IMG/VR virus record: IMGVR_UViG_3300020448_000041
Coordinates: 1-22,701 of that record
Origin: a virus
Length of the DNA stretch: 22,701 bases
Reading direction: 5' to 3' (one strand)
A program made the translations under genes and the position numbers. Shown piece after piece: positions 1 through 7,918 of the stretch (position 1 is its first letter; every line of letters begins with the position of its first letter). The notes beneath the pieces are model-generated. The model was not told the origin of the DNA, searched no databases, and was given only the letters and a program-made list of their open reading frames with translations.

Positions 1-45
1 ACAAGCATTGCGTCAAGCAAGGAAGCGTCGCAACCAGTTGACAAA
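1..45. other. Unresolved end of an upstream gene
   Basis: The first bases carry no complete gene. A preceding + strand gene may end here: one frame stops at TGA 39-41, inside the TTGACA box, and another stays open to the TGA at 113-115 that overlaps the start of the next gene. The second would have to read through a terminator-like hairpin, so the first is slightly preferred. There are too few residues to identify a product. Confidence 0.25.
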
Positions 46-48
46 GTG
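38..48 (+). repeat. TTGACAAAGTG repeat, copy 1
   Basis: This 11-mer recurs exactly at 2308-2318. In both places it lies just upstream of a terminator-like hairpin, an extended -10 and a CATACACAAC leader. It contains a consensus -35 box (TTGACA), but no -10 lies 16-18 bases downstream of this copy, so its function is unclear. Confidence 0.6.
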
Positions 49-57
49 TCTACTCAA

Positions 58-79
58 CCGTCCCAAGGGGCGGTTTTTT
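58..79 (+). terminator. Rho-independent terminator
   Basis: CCGTCCC (58-64) pairs with GGGGCGG (67-73), including one G-T pair. With the innermost pair open the loop is four bases. Six T follow at 74-79. It probably ends the transcript of the upstream gene. Confidence 0.7.
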
Positions 80-100
80 GCTATCATAGAGTCATACACA
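79..100 (+). promoter_or_regulatory. Extended -10 promoter of the CobT-like gene
   Basis: TGcTATCAT at 79-87 is an extended -10 element right after the terminator's T-run. Five bases later comes CATACACAAC (93-102), the likely start of the transcript. The same order and the same 5-base gap recur at 2350-2373 before the CobS-like gene, which supports a shared promoter design. No -35 is seen at normal spacing. Confidence 0.5.
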
Positions 101-111
101 ACAAAACCGAA

Positions 112-2301
112 ATGAACCTCGTTAAAGAATCACTTGCTAAACTCCTTGCTCAAGAGGATCTAATAGTAGAAAACAGACCAGTAGAAACTGCACAGTTTAA
201 TGTTGAGACTAGAGTTCTAACTCTACCTATCTGGGAGCATGATCAAGTAGAAGTTATTGATAGTCTGATTGCACATGAGGTAGGTCATGCACTATACACT
301 CCTAATGAGTGGGACTTTCTTGCAGAGGTTCCAATGCAGTTTGTTAATTGCATAGAGGACGTTCGTATCGAGAAGTTAATGAAGAGAAGATATGAAGGTA
401 TCCCTAAAACATTTTACAGAGGTTATAAAATTCTTGCTGATCAAGACTTCTTCCAAATCCAAGATAAAGATATTGATACACTAGGTTTTATTGACAGAAT
501 AAATTTACAGTACAAGATCGGTAACTTTGTTGATGTTGACTTCAGTGACGAAGAGAAACCATTCCTTGCTAAGTGTGATGCACTAGAAACATTCGAGGAT
601 GTAATTGAACTTTCTAAAGAGATCTGTGCATTCATGAGAGAGCAGTGGGAGAAGCAACAAGAAGAGAAAGAAGAAGAAGTTGAACTTCCTTCAGCACAGG
701 CAGACAATGATATTACTGATGGTGATAATGAGTTAGAAGATTTATCTGAAGGTCGCACACCTCAACCATCTGAAGGTAAAGAAGATGATAAAGAAGAAGG
801 TCAAGAGAAACCACAACCAAAGACAGCACATGGTAAAGAAGTCGGTAGAAACACAGAGGAACCTCAAGAGTTTGTACCAACTGTGGAAACATTAGATGCT
901 CTTAATGATGGATTAAAAAGTCTTGCTAATGCTGAGGGTCAAGAGTATGATTACATTGAGTTACCTAAGACTATCTCTAGTAAGTTCTTCATATCTAACA
1001 AAGAAGTTAGTGAACTAATGGATACTTTTTACGTAGGTAAAGAGAACCTTAGACATCAAAAAGATTTCTCTGATGATTATGAGTTACACATGGCAAGAGA
1101 GTACACTAAGAATATTGATAACGCTGATGATGAGTACAGAAAGTTCAAGATCTCACAGAACAAAGAAGTTAACTATCTCGTTAAAGAGTTTGAGATGAAG
1201 AAGGCAGCAGACAGTTATGCTCGTGCTACCACATCTAGAACTGGTGTTCTTGATACTACTAAGTTACACACATATAAGTACAACGATGACATCTTCAGAA
1301 AAGTAACTACTATACCTGAGGGTAAGAACCACGGATTAGTTTTCAATGTTGATTGGTCTGGTTCTATGTCCAACTGCATCCTTGATACAATCAAGCAAGT
1401 ACTTACACTAGTATCATTCTGTCGTAAGGTTGGTATTGCTTATGATGTATACCTCTTCTCCGATAACTTTGAGAAGGATGAGCATAAGTATCATGAAGAT
1501 CCAAGACATGAGGGTAAGGTTATCCTACGTGACTTCCGTATGCTCAACGTTCTATCAAGTGCTAGTAACAATAGATCTCATGACAAACAGGCACACAACT
1601 TATTCCGTCTTGCAAGTAGTTTCAGAGGGTACTTCAGTTGTGGAGTTCCTTACAAGATGAACCTAGGTGGTACTCCATTAAATGAAGCAACTATTTCTTT
1701 AAACCACATCATCCCATCATTCAAGAAGAGAACTGGTGCTCAGAAAGTACACGTTATCAATCTAACTGATGGTGAAGGTTATGGTTTAAGATATGGTAAG
1801 AAGGTTGTTTCTCAATACGATGGTGAAGTTAGTGTCATCTCTAGAAACTGCAATTCACAAACTATCTTACGTGATCGTCAAACTGGTAAGCAATACAAGT
1901 TTGTACCAGACAGATATGATCAGACAGATACATTCATCTATCAACTACGTGACAGATTTCCTGAGTGTGAGTTCATGAACATCAGACTTATTACAGGTAA
2001 TGACTGGTACAGATTTAAGAGATCATGCTTAGGTTATGAGTTCGATGGTAACCTTAACGATAACACTGCATGGGCAGATGCAGACAGAGAGTGGAAGAAG
2101 ACTAGATCTTTCATATGCTTATCTTCTGCATACACAGTACAGTATGCTCTAGCAATATCCGCACTCAATACAGACGATGAGTTTACTATTGAGAAAGAAG
2201 ATCCTACCAAGGCAGAGATCAAGAGAGCATTCACTAAGTCTCTTAAGGGTAAGAAAATGAACAAGAAGATCCTATCTTCCTTCATTGAGCGTATCGCATA
2301 A
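112..2301 (+). CDS. cobT: CobT-like HExxH / VWA-domain protein
   Basis: A 729-aa protein. The N-terminal part carries HEVGH at residues 55-59, the zinc-binding HExxH signature of metallopeptidases. A Glu/Lys/Gln-rich acidic linker follows (about 177-253). The C-terminal half is a von Willebrand A domain with a MIDAS site DWSGS starting at D414, a second MIDAS threonine near T521 (GGTPL) and a later LTDGEG. Acidic linker plus VWA is the layout of CobT, the cobaltochelatase subunit that pairs with the AAA ATPase CobS, and a CobS-like gene follows directly. CobT activity itself is not shown; the pair may act as a MoxR/VWA chaperone on another target, and the HExxH may make it a peptidase. The ATG at 112 was preferred to an in-frame GTG at 46, which would translate the terminator hairpin. 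No clear Shine-Dalgarno precedes it. Confidence 0.75.
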   Translation: MNLVKESLAKLLAQEDLIVENRPVETAQFNVETRVLTLPIWEHDQVEVIDSLIAHEVGHALYTPNEWDFLAEVPMQFVNCIEDVRIEKLMKRRYEGIPKTFYRGYKILADQDFFQIQDKDIDTLGFIDRINLQYKIGNFVDVDFSDEEKPFLAKCDALETFEDVIELSKEICAFMREQWEKQQEEKEEEVELPSAQADNDITDGDNELEDLSEGRTPQPSEGKEDDKEEGQEKPQPKTAHGKEVGRNTEEPQEFVPTVETLDALNDGLKSLANAEGQEYDYIELPKTISSKFFISNKEVSELMDTFYVGKENLRHQKDFSDDYELHMAREYTKNIDNADDEYRKFKISQNKEVNYLVKEFEMKKAADSYARATTSRTGVLDTTKLHTYKYNDDIFRKVTTIPEGKNHGLVFNVDWSGSMSNCILDTIKQVLTLVSFCRKVGIAYDVYLFSDNFEKDEHKYHEDPRHEGKVILRDFRMLNVLSSASNNRSHDKQAHNLFRLASSFRGYFSCGVPYKMNLGGTPLNEATISLNHIIPSFKKRTGAQKVHVINLTDGEGYGLRYGKKVVSQYDGEVSVISRNCNSQTILRDRQTGKQYKFVPDRYDQTDTFIYQLRDRFPECEFMNIRLITGNDWYRFKRSCLGYEFDGNLNDNTAWADADREWKKTRSFICLSSAYTVQYALAISALNTDDEFTIEKEDPTKAEIKRAFTKSLKGKKMNKKILSSFIERIA

Positions 2302-2307
2302 AACCAC

Positions 2308-2318
2308 TTGACAAAGTG
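2308..2318 (+). repeat. TTGACAAAGTG repeat, copy 2
   Basis: Exact copy of the 11-mer at 38-48. Here it also sits in a small inverted repeat, CCACTT (2304-2309), GACA, AAGTGG (2314-2319), seven bases after the start of the preceding gene's stop codon. Confidence 0.6.
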
Positions 2319-2324
2319 GCACAC

Positions 2325-2346
2325 GACCCCTACACAGGGGTCTTTT
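2325..2346 (+). terminator. Terminator after the CobT-like gene
   Basis: GACCCC (2325-2330) pairs with GGGGTC (2337-2342) across a six-base loop and is followed by TTTT (2343-2346). It ends or attenuates the upstream transcript. Confidence 0.7.
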
Positions 2347-2349
2347 ATT

Positions 2350-2373
2350 TGGTATTATTAATACATACACAAC
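2350..2373 (+). promoter_or_regulatory. Extended -10 promoter of the CobS-like gene
   Basis: TGgTATTAT at 2350-2358 is an extended -10. Five bases later is CATACACAAC (2364-2373), identical to the leader of the preceding gene. No -35 is visible at 17 bases. Confidence 0.5.
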
Positions 2374-2391
2374 AATTTCCAATTTTTTATT

Positions 2392-3462
2392 ATGGCATTC
2401 GAGAGAAAACTATCCGTCAACTTCATTGATGAACTACGTGACGAATTCGGTAGTGAGATAGATGCATCTCATGTGAAAAAGTTTGCAAGAGCAAACGATT
2501 GTGCATACGCAACAGTTGCACGTAAGTTAAATGCATTCAAAGTTAAGAAGGGTTCATGGAACCTAACTGTAACTGAAGGAAGAGAGATCCTTGAAAAAGC
2601 ATTATCAGCACCCCCTGTATTGCCCTCAGCAGAGCGTAACTTAGTACCTGCTACAGATACTACCTTCGTTCCATTTGGTAATTTTTCTGATGTTAAAAAG
2701 GTTATTACTTCCAAGTTATTCTACCCAATGTTCATCACAGGTTTATCTGGCAACGGTAAGACATTCTCTGTGGAACAGGCATGTGCTAAAGCAAACAGAG
2801 AACTCATCAGAGTTAACATCTCTATCGAAACAGATGAGGATGATCTCATCGGTGGTTTCAGATTAGTTGATGGCAACACAGTATGGCATAACGGTCCTGT
2901 GGTAGAAGCACTTGAAAGAGGTGCAGTTCTATTACTTGATGAGATTGATCTAGCATCTAACAAGATCCTATGCTTACAATCTATCCTAGAAGGTAAGGGT
3001 GTCTTCCTTAAGAAGATAGGTAAGTTCGTACAACCTGCTCAAGGGTTCACAGTTGTTGCAACTGCTAACACTAAGGGTAAAGGTTCTGACGATGGTAGGT
3101 TCGTAGGTACTAACGTATTGAACGAAGCATTCCTAGAGAGGTTCCCTGTTACTTTCGAGCAACAGTATCCATCTCCTGTATCAGAGCAGAAGATCCTTGA
3201 GATCCTTAACCCTAACGATGACTTCAATAAGAAGTTAGTTGATTGGGCAGACATCATCCGTAAGACATTCTACGATGGTGGTATTGATGAGGTCATCAGT
3301 ACACGTAGACTTGTACACATCGTCAGAGCATACCAAATCTTTGGTAACCGTGCTAAGGCAATTACTACTTGTATCTCTCGTTTCGATGAGGAAACTAAGC
3401 AAGCATTCCAAGAGTTATATGACAAGGTGGATGCAGATGTTGACTTTGAAGAGAAAAACTGA
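2392..3462 (+). CDS. cobS: CobS-like MoxR-type AAA+ ATPase
   Basis: A 356-aa AAA+ ATPase. Walker A is GLSGNGKT at residues 117-124, and Walker B is LLLDEID at 180-186, followed by a sensor-like ATANTKG segment and a conserved LERFPV arginine region. The first 70 or so residues look like a small helical domain. CobS is the ATPase of aerobic cobaltochelatase, and CobS-like genes are a known signature of T4-like cyanophages, usually discussed as supporting host cobalamin synthesis. The VWA partner gene directly upstream fits an ATPase/VWA complex. The chelatase subunit CobN is not in this window, so the real substrate is open. ATG 2392 is the natural start after the leader, although no clear Shine-Dalgarno is seen. 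Confidence 0.85.
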   Translation: MAFERKLSVNFIDELRDEFGSEIDASHVKKFARANDCAYATVARKLNAFKVKKGSWNLTVTEGREILEKALSAPPVLPSAERNLVPATDTTFVPFGNFSDVKKVITSKLFYPMFITGLSGNGKTFSVEQACAKANRELIRVNISIETDEDDLIGGFRLVDGNTVWHNGPVVEALERGAVLLLDEIDLASNKILCLQSILEGKGVFLKKIGKFVQPAQGFTVVATANTKGKGSDDGRFVGTNVLNEAFLERFPVTFEQQYPSPVSEQKILEILNPNDDFNKKLVDWADIIRKTFYDGGIDEVISTRRLVHIVRAYQIFGNRAKAITTCISRFDEETKQAFQELYDKVDADVDFEEKN

Positions 3463-3463
3463 T

Positions 3464-3919
3464 ATGATTAATGCATGGAGTTTATTGGGTTCTGTCTTGG
3501 ATGGAACCCTTGACGAGGAATATCCTATTATTATGGACAAAACAAAAGGAAGATGGTCTGAAGAGGATGAAATTCGTGAAATGGATGACTATCCTTTAAG
3601 AGAGGATGTAAATCCCTATGAGTATTACTCTCAGACTGGTAACATAGATCTAACAGTTGACAATAATGTTGTTTGCAAGTATAATGAAGATCAAACACTT
3701 GATTTAGCGAAGGAGTACATTGAAGGTACTTACTCACAGCATTATGCTAACGGTAACTTTCAGACACTTGATCTAATCGAAAGTATTGGTGACGCAGAAG
3801 CATTCTGCAGATCTAATGCAATTAAGTACCTGAGCAGGTACGATAAAAAAGGTCGTCCACAAGATGACATTTTAAAAGCGGTGCACTATTGTGTACTATT
3901 ATATTATTTTAGTAAATGA
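3464..3919 (+). CDS. DUF3310 / T7 gp1.7-like protein
   Basis: A 151-aa protein starting at ATG 3464, one base after the preceding stop. The first 75 residues are acidic and unrecognised. The C-terminal half (about 80-150) matches DUF3310: FQTLDLIES near 99-107, then SNAIKYLSRYDKKG at 117-130 and DDILKAVHY at 134-142. The family includes T7 gp1.7, described as a nucleotide kinase, and the SaV-like proteins of lactococcal phages. Position at the head of the clamp and clamp-loader operon would suit a nucleotide-metabolism role, but that is inference. Its stop overlaps the next start (ATGA at 3916). Confidence 0.7.
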   Translation: MINAWSLLGSVLDGTLDEEYPIIMDKTKGRWSEEDEIREMDDYPLREDVNPYEYYSQTGNIDLTVDNNVVCKYNEDQTLDLAKEYIEGTYSQHYANGNFQTLDLIESIGDAEAFCRSNAIKYLSRYDKKGRPQDDILKAVHYCVLLYYFSK

Positions 3920-4584
3920 AACTTTCAAAAGGAACACTTGACATTCTCAAGAACTTCTCAAACATCAACCAATCAATCTGCTTCAAAGAAGGTACAGAGT
4001 TATCCACTCTATCCATACAGAAGAATATATTATCACGTGCGGTTGTTGAAGAGAAGTTTCCAAAAACTTTTGCTATCTATGATCTGAGCGAATTCCTATC
4101 TGGTCTTTCACTTTTTGAAAATCCTGATTTCAATTTCGAGAACGATAACTTTGTACTCATCAAAGATAGTAAATGTCAATCAAGATATTTCTTTGCTGAT
4201 CCCTCTACCATTACTCAACCTCCTGAGAAGAAGGTTGAACTTCCCAGTAGGGATGTATGTTTTACTGTGGCATGGAGTGACATCTCTAACATCATTAAGG
4301 CAGCTGCAATTTATCAGATCGAAGATCTAGCAGTTGTTGGCGATGGTGCTAGTGTTAAACTTGTCGTACGTGATAAGAAGAATGACACATCAAACAGTTA
4401 TGCTGTCAAGGTAGGGATTACCGACAAAGAATTTAGCTTCAACTTTAAAGTTGAAAACCTTAAGTTGCTACCTGGTGATTATGAGGTTACTATTAGTAAA
4501 GAGAATGCATCTTTATTCAGAGACGCAAACAGAGATCTTGAGTATCTCATCGCACTAGAACCTGATAGTAAGTATGAAGGATGA
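3916..4584 (+). CDS. 45: Sliding clamp gp45
   Basis: A 222-aa protein, close to the 228 aa of T4 gp45. The N-terminus (MKLSKGTLDILKNFSNIN) matches the start of the T4-type clamp, and the body is an alternating pattern of strands fitting two clamp folds, ending in a LEYLIALEPDS strand. It would form the trimeric ring that tethers gp43 to DNA and, in T4, also activates late transcription. The start overlaps the DUF3310 gene by four bases, and the end overlaps gp44 by eleven, consistent with translational coupling. Confidence 0.9.
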   Translation: MKLSKGTLDILKNFSNINQSICFKEGTELSTLSIQKNILSRAVVEEKFPKTFAIYDLSEFLSGLSLFENPDFNFENDNFVLIKDSKCQSRYFFADPSTITQPPEKKVELPSRDVCFTVAWSDISNIIKAAAIYQIEDLAVVGDGASVKLVVRDKKNDTSNSYAVKVGITDKEFSFNFKVENLKLLPGDYEVTISKENASLFRDANRDLEYLIALEPDSKYEG

Positions 4585-5518
4585 TTTTCTGTGGGTCGAA
4601 AAGTATCGTCCACAAACTATTGAGGAGTGTATTCTCCCATCCGATTTAAAGAATACATTTCAATCTTTTGTTACCAATGGAGAAGTACCTAACTTACTCC
4701 TGTGTGGCACCGCAGGTGTCGGTAAGACTACAGTAGCAAAAGCATTATGCCATGAACTAGGAGTTGATTCTTATGTGATCAATGGATCAGATGAGGGTCG
4801 CTTTCTTGACACTGTACGTAACAATGCAAAACAGTTTGCTTCAACAGTATCGTTGACCTCATCATCTAATCATAAGGTCATCATCATAGATGAAGCAGAT
4901 AATACCACACATGATGTACAGTTATTATTACGTGCTTCAATAGAAGAGTTCCAAAATAACTGCAGGTTTATTTTTACCTGTAATTTTAAGAACAAAATTA
5001 TTGAACCACTACATTCTAGAACCACTGTTATTGATTGTAATGTCCGAGGAAAGAACAAGCAACAGATCGCTGCCCAATTTTTTGAGCGATGTCGTGATAT
5101 TCTTACCAGAGAAAATGTACAGTTTGATAATGCGGTGGTCGCTGAGGTCGTCCAGAAGTACTTCCCAGACTTCAGAAGAACACTCAACGAACTCCAAAGG
5201 TATTCTGCGACAGGGAATATCGACACTGGCATTCTGGCGGTACTAAATAACGTCAAACTTGGTGAGTTAGTATCCTCACTTAAAAACAAAGAGTTCTCTG
5301 TCGCACGCAAGTGGGTCAATAGTAATTTAGATAATGATCCTAATGCTATATTGAGAACAGTATATGATAACTTATATGATAGTCTTAAACCACAGAGTAT
5401 ACCTCAAGCAGTTTTGATTATCGCTAAGTATCAATTCCAATCAGCATTTGTTGCTGATCAGGAAATTAATTTATTAGCAGCACTTACCGAGATCATGGTA
5501 GAGTGTGAATTCAAATGA
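4574..5518 (+). CDS. 44: Clamp loader large subunit gp44
   Basis: A 314-aa AAA+ protein (T4 gp44 is 319 aa). It opens with WVEKYRPQTIEE, the standard clamp-loader N-terminus. Walker A is GTAGVGKT (45-52), Walker B with DEAD is at 106-109, and the SRx arginine-finger motif is at S148-R149. With gp62 it opens and loads the gp45 ring using ATP. The start lies within the end of gp45, and the stop overlaps the next ORF (ATGA). Unusually, gp62 does not follow directly but sits 2 kb downstream. Confidence 0.93.
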   Translation: MKDDFLWVEKYRPQTIEECILPSDLKNTFQSFVTNGEVPNLLLCGTAGVGKTTVAKALCHELGVDSYVINGSDEGRFLDTVRNNAKQFASTVSLTSSSNHKVIIIDEADNTTHDVQLLLRASIEEFQNNCRFIFTCNFKNKIIEPLHSRTTVIDCNVRGKNKQQIAAQFFERCRDILTRENVQFDNAVVAEVVQKYFPDFRRTLNELQRYSATGNIDTGILAVLNNVKLGELVSSLKNKEFSVARKWVNSNLDNDPNAILRTVYDNLYDSLKPQSIPQAVLIIAKYQFQSAFVADQEINLLAALTEIMVECEFK

Positions 5519-5847
5519 TTATGACTAAACTGATGAGTAAACGTGACAAGATCAGAGCACAAATGAAATCTAGATTTTATTATCTGTTCTGGGGTGCAGC
5601 AACTGTTGCTGTCGTAGGTGGTCAACTTTATGTTGGTTCATCATATCGTGCTATGGCAAAATCTATGAACAGATGGTTCGACACAGCAGTTGAAGCATTG
5701 ATTGATAATTACCCACAAGAAAGACCTAGAGGTACATACGAACCTATCATTCCTCCACCAACAGGAGATTTTCGTGATTTTGATCGTGGTCTTGTAATGG
5801 ATCCTGATGATTATATTATCTGGTTAGAAGTTGATGAAGAAGTCTGA
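5515..5847 (+). CDS. Small single-pass membrane protein
   Basis: A 110-aa protein of unknown function. After a basic N-terminus (KRDKIRAQMKSR) comes one hydrophobic segment, about residues 21-40 (FYYLFWGAATVAVVGGQLY), predicted to cross the membrane with the positive end inside. The remainder is acidic, with a PPP stretch near 84-87. ATG 5515 overlaps the gp44 stop; in-frame ATG codons at 5521 and 5533 are alternatives. It is first in the block of extra genes between gp44 and gp62. Function not recognised. Confidence 0.65.
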   Translation: MIMTKLMSKRDKIRAQMKSRFYYLFWGAATVAVVGGQLYVGSSYRAMAKSMNRWFDTAVEALIDNYPQERPRGTYEPIIPPPTGDFRDFDRGLVMDPDDYIIWLEVDEEV

Positions 5848-6016
5848 ACTAATACATTGGAGATTACAGGCAATGTTAAGAGAGAATTACTTTAGTGATC
5901 TCTCTTACTTAGGTGTTAGAAAAGATAGTATTGGTATGCCACAGCACTGGTATATGATAGGTGATCAGGAGGTACCAGTAGATTCTATACAAGAATTGGA
6001 GAGTGTTGAAGAATGA
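5831..6016 (+). CDS. Small hypothetical protein (61 aa)
   Basis: A 61-aa ORF that overlaps the preceding gene by 17 bases and the methylase start by four (ATGA at 6013). It is charged, with aromatic residues mid-protein (MPQHWYMIGDQEVPVD) and no membrane segment. Starting at the second ATG (5834) would remove one residue. Tight packing between two coding genes supports it being real. No family recognised. Confidence 0.55.
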   Translation: MMKKSELIHWRLQAMLRENYFSDLSYLGVRKDSIGMPQHWYMIGDQEVPVDSIQELESVEE

Positions 6017-6864
6017 AACTTAAGACACCTCTAAGGTATCCTGGTGGCAAGTCAAGAGCAGTTCCAAAGTTATTGCAATACTTGCCTAGTCGAGAGATAA
6101 CAGAGTATCGTGAACCATTTCTAGGCGGTGGTAGCATGGCTATAGAAATGACTAGAAGATTACCTGAGGAGATACCTATATGGGTCAATGATTTGTATGA
6201 ACCATTATATAATTTTTGGGTACAGTTAAGAGACAATGGTGACTATCTTTATAGTGAGTTGATGAGAGCAAAGAACTTTCATCCTGATGAAGAGAGTGCA
6301 AGGAAATTATTTTTAGATTCAAAGGAGAACTTAAATGACAGTAAAAGATGTCAAGAAGATAGAGCAGTTGATTTTTATATCGTTAATAAGTGTTCTTTCT
6401 CTGGTCTCACTGAGAGCAGTTCATTCTCAAAAGCAGCCAGTAACTCGAACTTTTCCCATAGGGGGATCGAGAGATTGCCAGAGTACAGCAAACTCATCTC
6501 CAGATGGAAAATTACCAATGTGTCATACGAGGAACTCGTTTCCGACGAGACCTTAACATTCATCTATGCAGATCCTCCTTATGATATTAAGGATGCTCTG
6601 TATGGACATAAGGGTGATAAGCATAAAGGATTTGATCATGCAAAGTTTGCTGATACATTTGACAAATGCTTATGTAATGTTATGATAAGTTATAACAACC
6701 ACCCTGATATTGTTATGAGATTTTTAGAGTGGTGTCAGTATGACTTCGCTCATACTTATACAATGAGATCCACAGGTACTTACATGGAGGATCAACACAA
6801 ACGTCGTGAATTATTAATTACAAATTATGGGAAGTTTGGGGGTTCGTGTACTGCCAAGCGGTAA
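6013..6864 (+). CDS. dam: D12-class DNA adenine methylase
   Basis: A 283-aa N6-adenine methyltransferase of the Dam/D12 class. RYPGGKS near residues 8-14 and FLGGGS at 36-41 form the S-adenosylmethionine site. DPPY at 187-190 is the catalytic motif, followed by ISYNNH at 225-230. The order fits the alpha class that includes T4 Dam, which methylates GATC. Specificity cannot be read from sequence alone, but GATC is common in this window. No restriction partner is seen, so protection from host enzymes or marking of phage DNA is the likeliest role. It lies in the insertion between gp44 and gp62, and its end overlaps the next ORF by 38 bases. Confidence 0.9.
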   Translation: MKLKTPLRYPGGKSRAVPKLLQYLPSREITEYREPFLGGGSMAIEMTRRLPEEIPIWVNDLYEPLYNFWVQLRDNGDYLYSELMRAKNFHPDEESARKLFLDSKENLNDSKRCQEDRAVDFYIVNKCSFSGLTESSSFSKAASNSNFSHRGIERLPEYSKLISRWKITNVSYEELVSDETLTFIYADPPYDIKDALYGHKGDKHKGFDHAKFADTFDKCLCNVMISYNNHPDIVMRFLEWCQYDFAHTYTMRSTGTYMEDQHKRRELLITNYGKFGGSCTAKR

Positions 6865-7036
6865 GGCACAACTGTATCACACACGTAGAGGTGCATACTC
6901 TACATTCGGTACCGATATCGCTACCGCAATAATCCAAGGTGGTGAAATCCACTGTAATACAAAACAAGGGAGAACTATGATTTACAGAATAAACAATTCT
7001 GAAACTGGTGTTGTCGGTCCTGTGAGGGTTTGGTAA
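6827..7036 (+). CDS. Small hypothetical protein (69 aa)
   Basis: A 69-aa ORF starting inside the methylase gene and ending in TAATG shared with the HNH gene. It contains VLPSGKAQLYHTRRGAYST, a run of small residues (GTDIATAIIQGGE) and a C-terminal strand-like MIYRINNSETG. There is no membrane segment or known motif. The start is uncertain, since the 38-base overlap could be shortened if a later non-ATG codon is used. The 170 bases between methylase and HNH have no better reading frame. Confidence 0.5.
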   Translation: MGSLGVRVLPSGKAQLYHTRRGAYSTFGTDIATAIIQGGEIHCNTKQGRTMIYRINNSETGVVGPVRVW

Positions 7037-7542
7037 TGAATTTATTTCCAGATTTAACACCACCAGAAGGTGTTGCACAACATCCAGTATTCAAAAGATA
7101 CTACGTAAGTAGGGATGGTGAATCAATATATCGTACACCAGGAGACTATGATCTCAAATATCCAGGTAGGTGGGGTGAGATCAACGAATGGGGAACCATC
7201 AAATTAAATTATGGTCTACAGGGAAATAATAAAGATAAAAAATATCATTATTTCTGTGTGAATGTTTCTCATCACAATCCAATAACGCAAGAAAGAATAA
7301 AATACACAACAAGATCTGTACATCTGATGGTTGCTGATTGTTGGATGAGACCACCTACTCTTGGTGAGGAAATATGTCATGGATCTAAAGGACATAGATG
7401 TAATCATGTTGACAATTTAAGATGGGGAACTCATACTTCAAATATGTCAGAGACTAGAGGGAGACTAAAAACAATTGCTCGTAGACGACGTGTTAAAGGT
7501 ACTGGTGTTGGAAATCTTGCTCCCTTAATCAATGAAGTATGA
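7036..7542 (+). CDS. HNH homing endonuclease-like protein
   Basis: A 168-aa protein. The C-terminal part has the phage HNH layout: VHLMVADCW with H96, then ICHGSKGHRCNHVDNLRWGT with H115 and N127, and a final N136, followed by a basic tail (IARRRRVKG). The NLRWGT box is typical of freestanding HNH endonucleases in phages. The first 60 residues resemble a strand-rich DNA-binding or NUMOD-like region (YYVSRDGESIYRTPG), but this is less clear. ATG 7036 overlaps the previous stop; an upstream TTG at 7030 is not needed. It probably cuts DNA of related phages lacking the gene and may explain the insertion between gp44 and gp62. Its last 11 bases overlap gp62. Confidence 0.8.
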   Translation: MNLFPDLTPPEGVAQHPVFKRYYVSRDGESIYRTPGDYDLKYPGRWGEINEWGTIKLNYGLQGNNKDKKYHYFCVNVSHHNPITQERIKYTTRSVHLMVADCWMRPPTLGEEICHGSKGHRCNHVDNLRWGTHTSNMSETRGRLKTIARRRRVKGTGVGNLAPLINEV

Positions 7543-7918
7543 ACTTAAAGACTGGCTTAACTCTGTCAACTTCAGTAAGAAAGATCTCCTTGCTGATGAT
7601 CCTTCAGCGATATCTTCTTATCCTCCTTACATCGTTAATAGATGCTTGTCTGGTACTGTTGATAGTATCTTATTTGCGAATGAGATGAATATGAATGCTC
7701 ATGTCGATAAGGACATGCAGTATGCTTTCTTCCTATATACTTTGAGGAAAAAGAAAAGGTTTTCTCCGTGGTTGAAGAAAGAACAAGTCAATGACTTGGA
7801 TCTGGTCAAGAAACACTATGGATATAGTAATGAAAAAGCGAAGGTCGCATTAACTCTTCTAACCAAAGCCCAAATTGAATTTTTACATAACAAATATGAC
7901 ATGGGAGGAAAAAGATGA
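7532..7918 (+). CDS. 62: Clamp loader small subunit gp62
   Basis: A 128-aa protein recognised as the short cyanophage-type gp62 (T4 gp62 is 187 aa). It includes LKDWLNSVNFSKKDLL at the N-terminus, YPPYIVNRCLSGTVDSILFA mid-protein and KKKRFSPWLKKE, all typical of the family. With gp44 it forms the clamp-loading complex. It ends four bases into regA (ATGA), keeping the T4 order 62-regA. Separation from gp44 by the methylase and HNH genes is unusual compared with T4. Confidence 0.88.
   Translation: MKYELKDWLNSVNFSKKDLLADDPSAISSYPPYIVNRCLSGTVDSILFANEMNMNAHVDKDMQYAFFLYTLRKKKRFSPWLKKEQVNDLDLVKKHYGYSNEKAKVALTLLTKAQIEFLHNKYDMGGKR
7903..7908 (+). promoter_or_regulatory. Strong Shine-Dalgarno of regA
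   Basis: GGGAGG at 7903-7908 is six bases before ATG 7915. This supports the upstream start of regA, although homology with T4 RegA begins at the internal ATG 7954. Confidence 0.65.

Noticed and set aside
46-111. In-frame GTG start extending the CobT-like protein by 22 residues
   Set aside because: The extension would translate the terminator hairpin, T-run and extended -10 that recur before the next gene, and the residues look non-coding.
441-758. Minus-strand open frames such as 441-758, 2034-2324 and 4870-5319
   Set aside because: They lie opposite clearly recognised genes, have Ser- or Leu-rich compositions typical of antisense frames, and lack ribosome sites.
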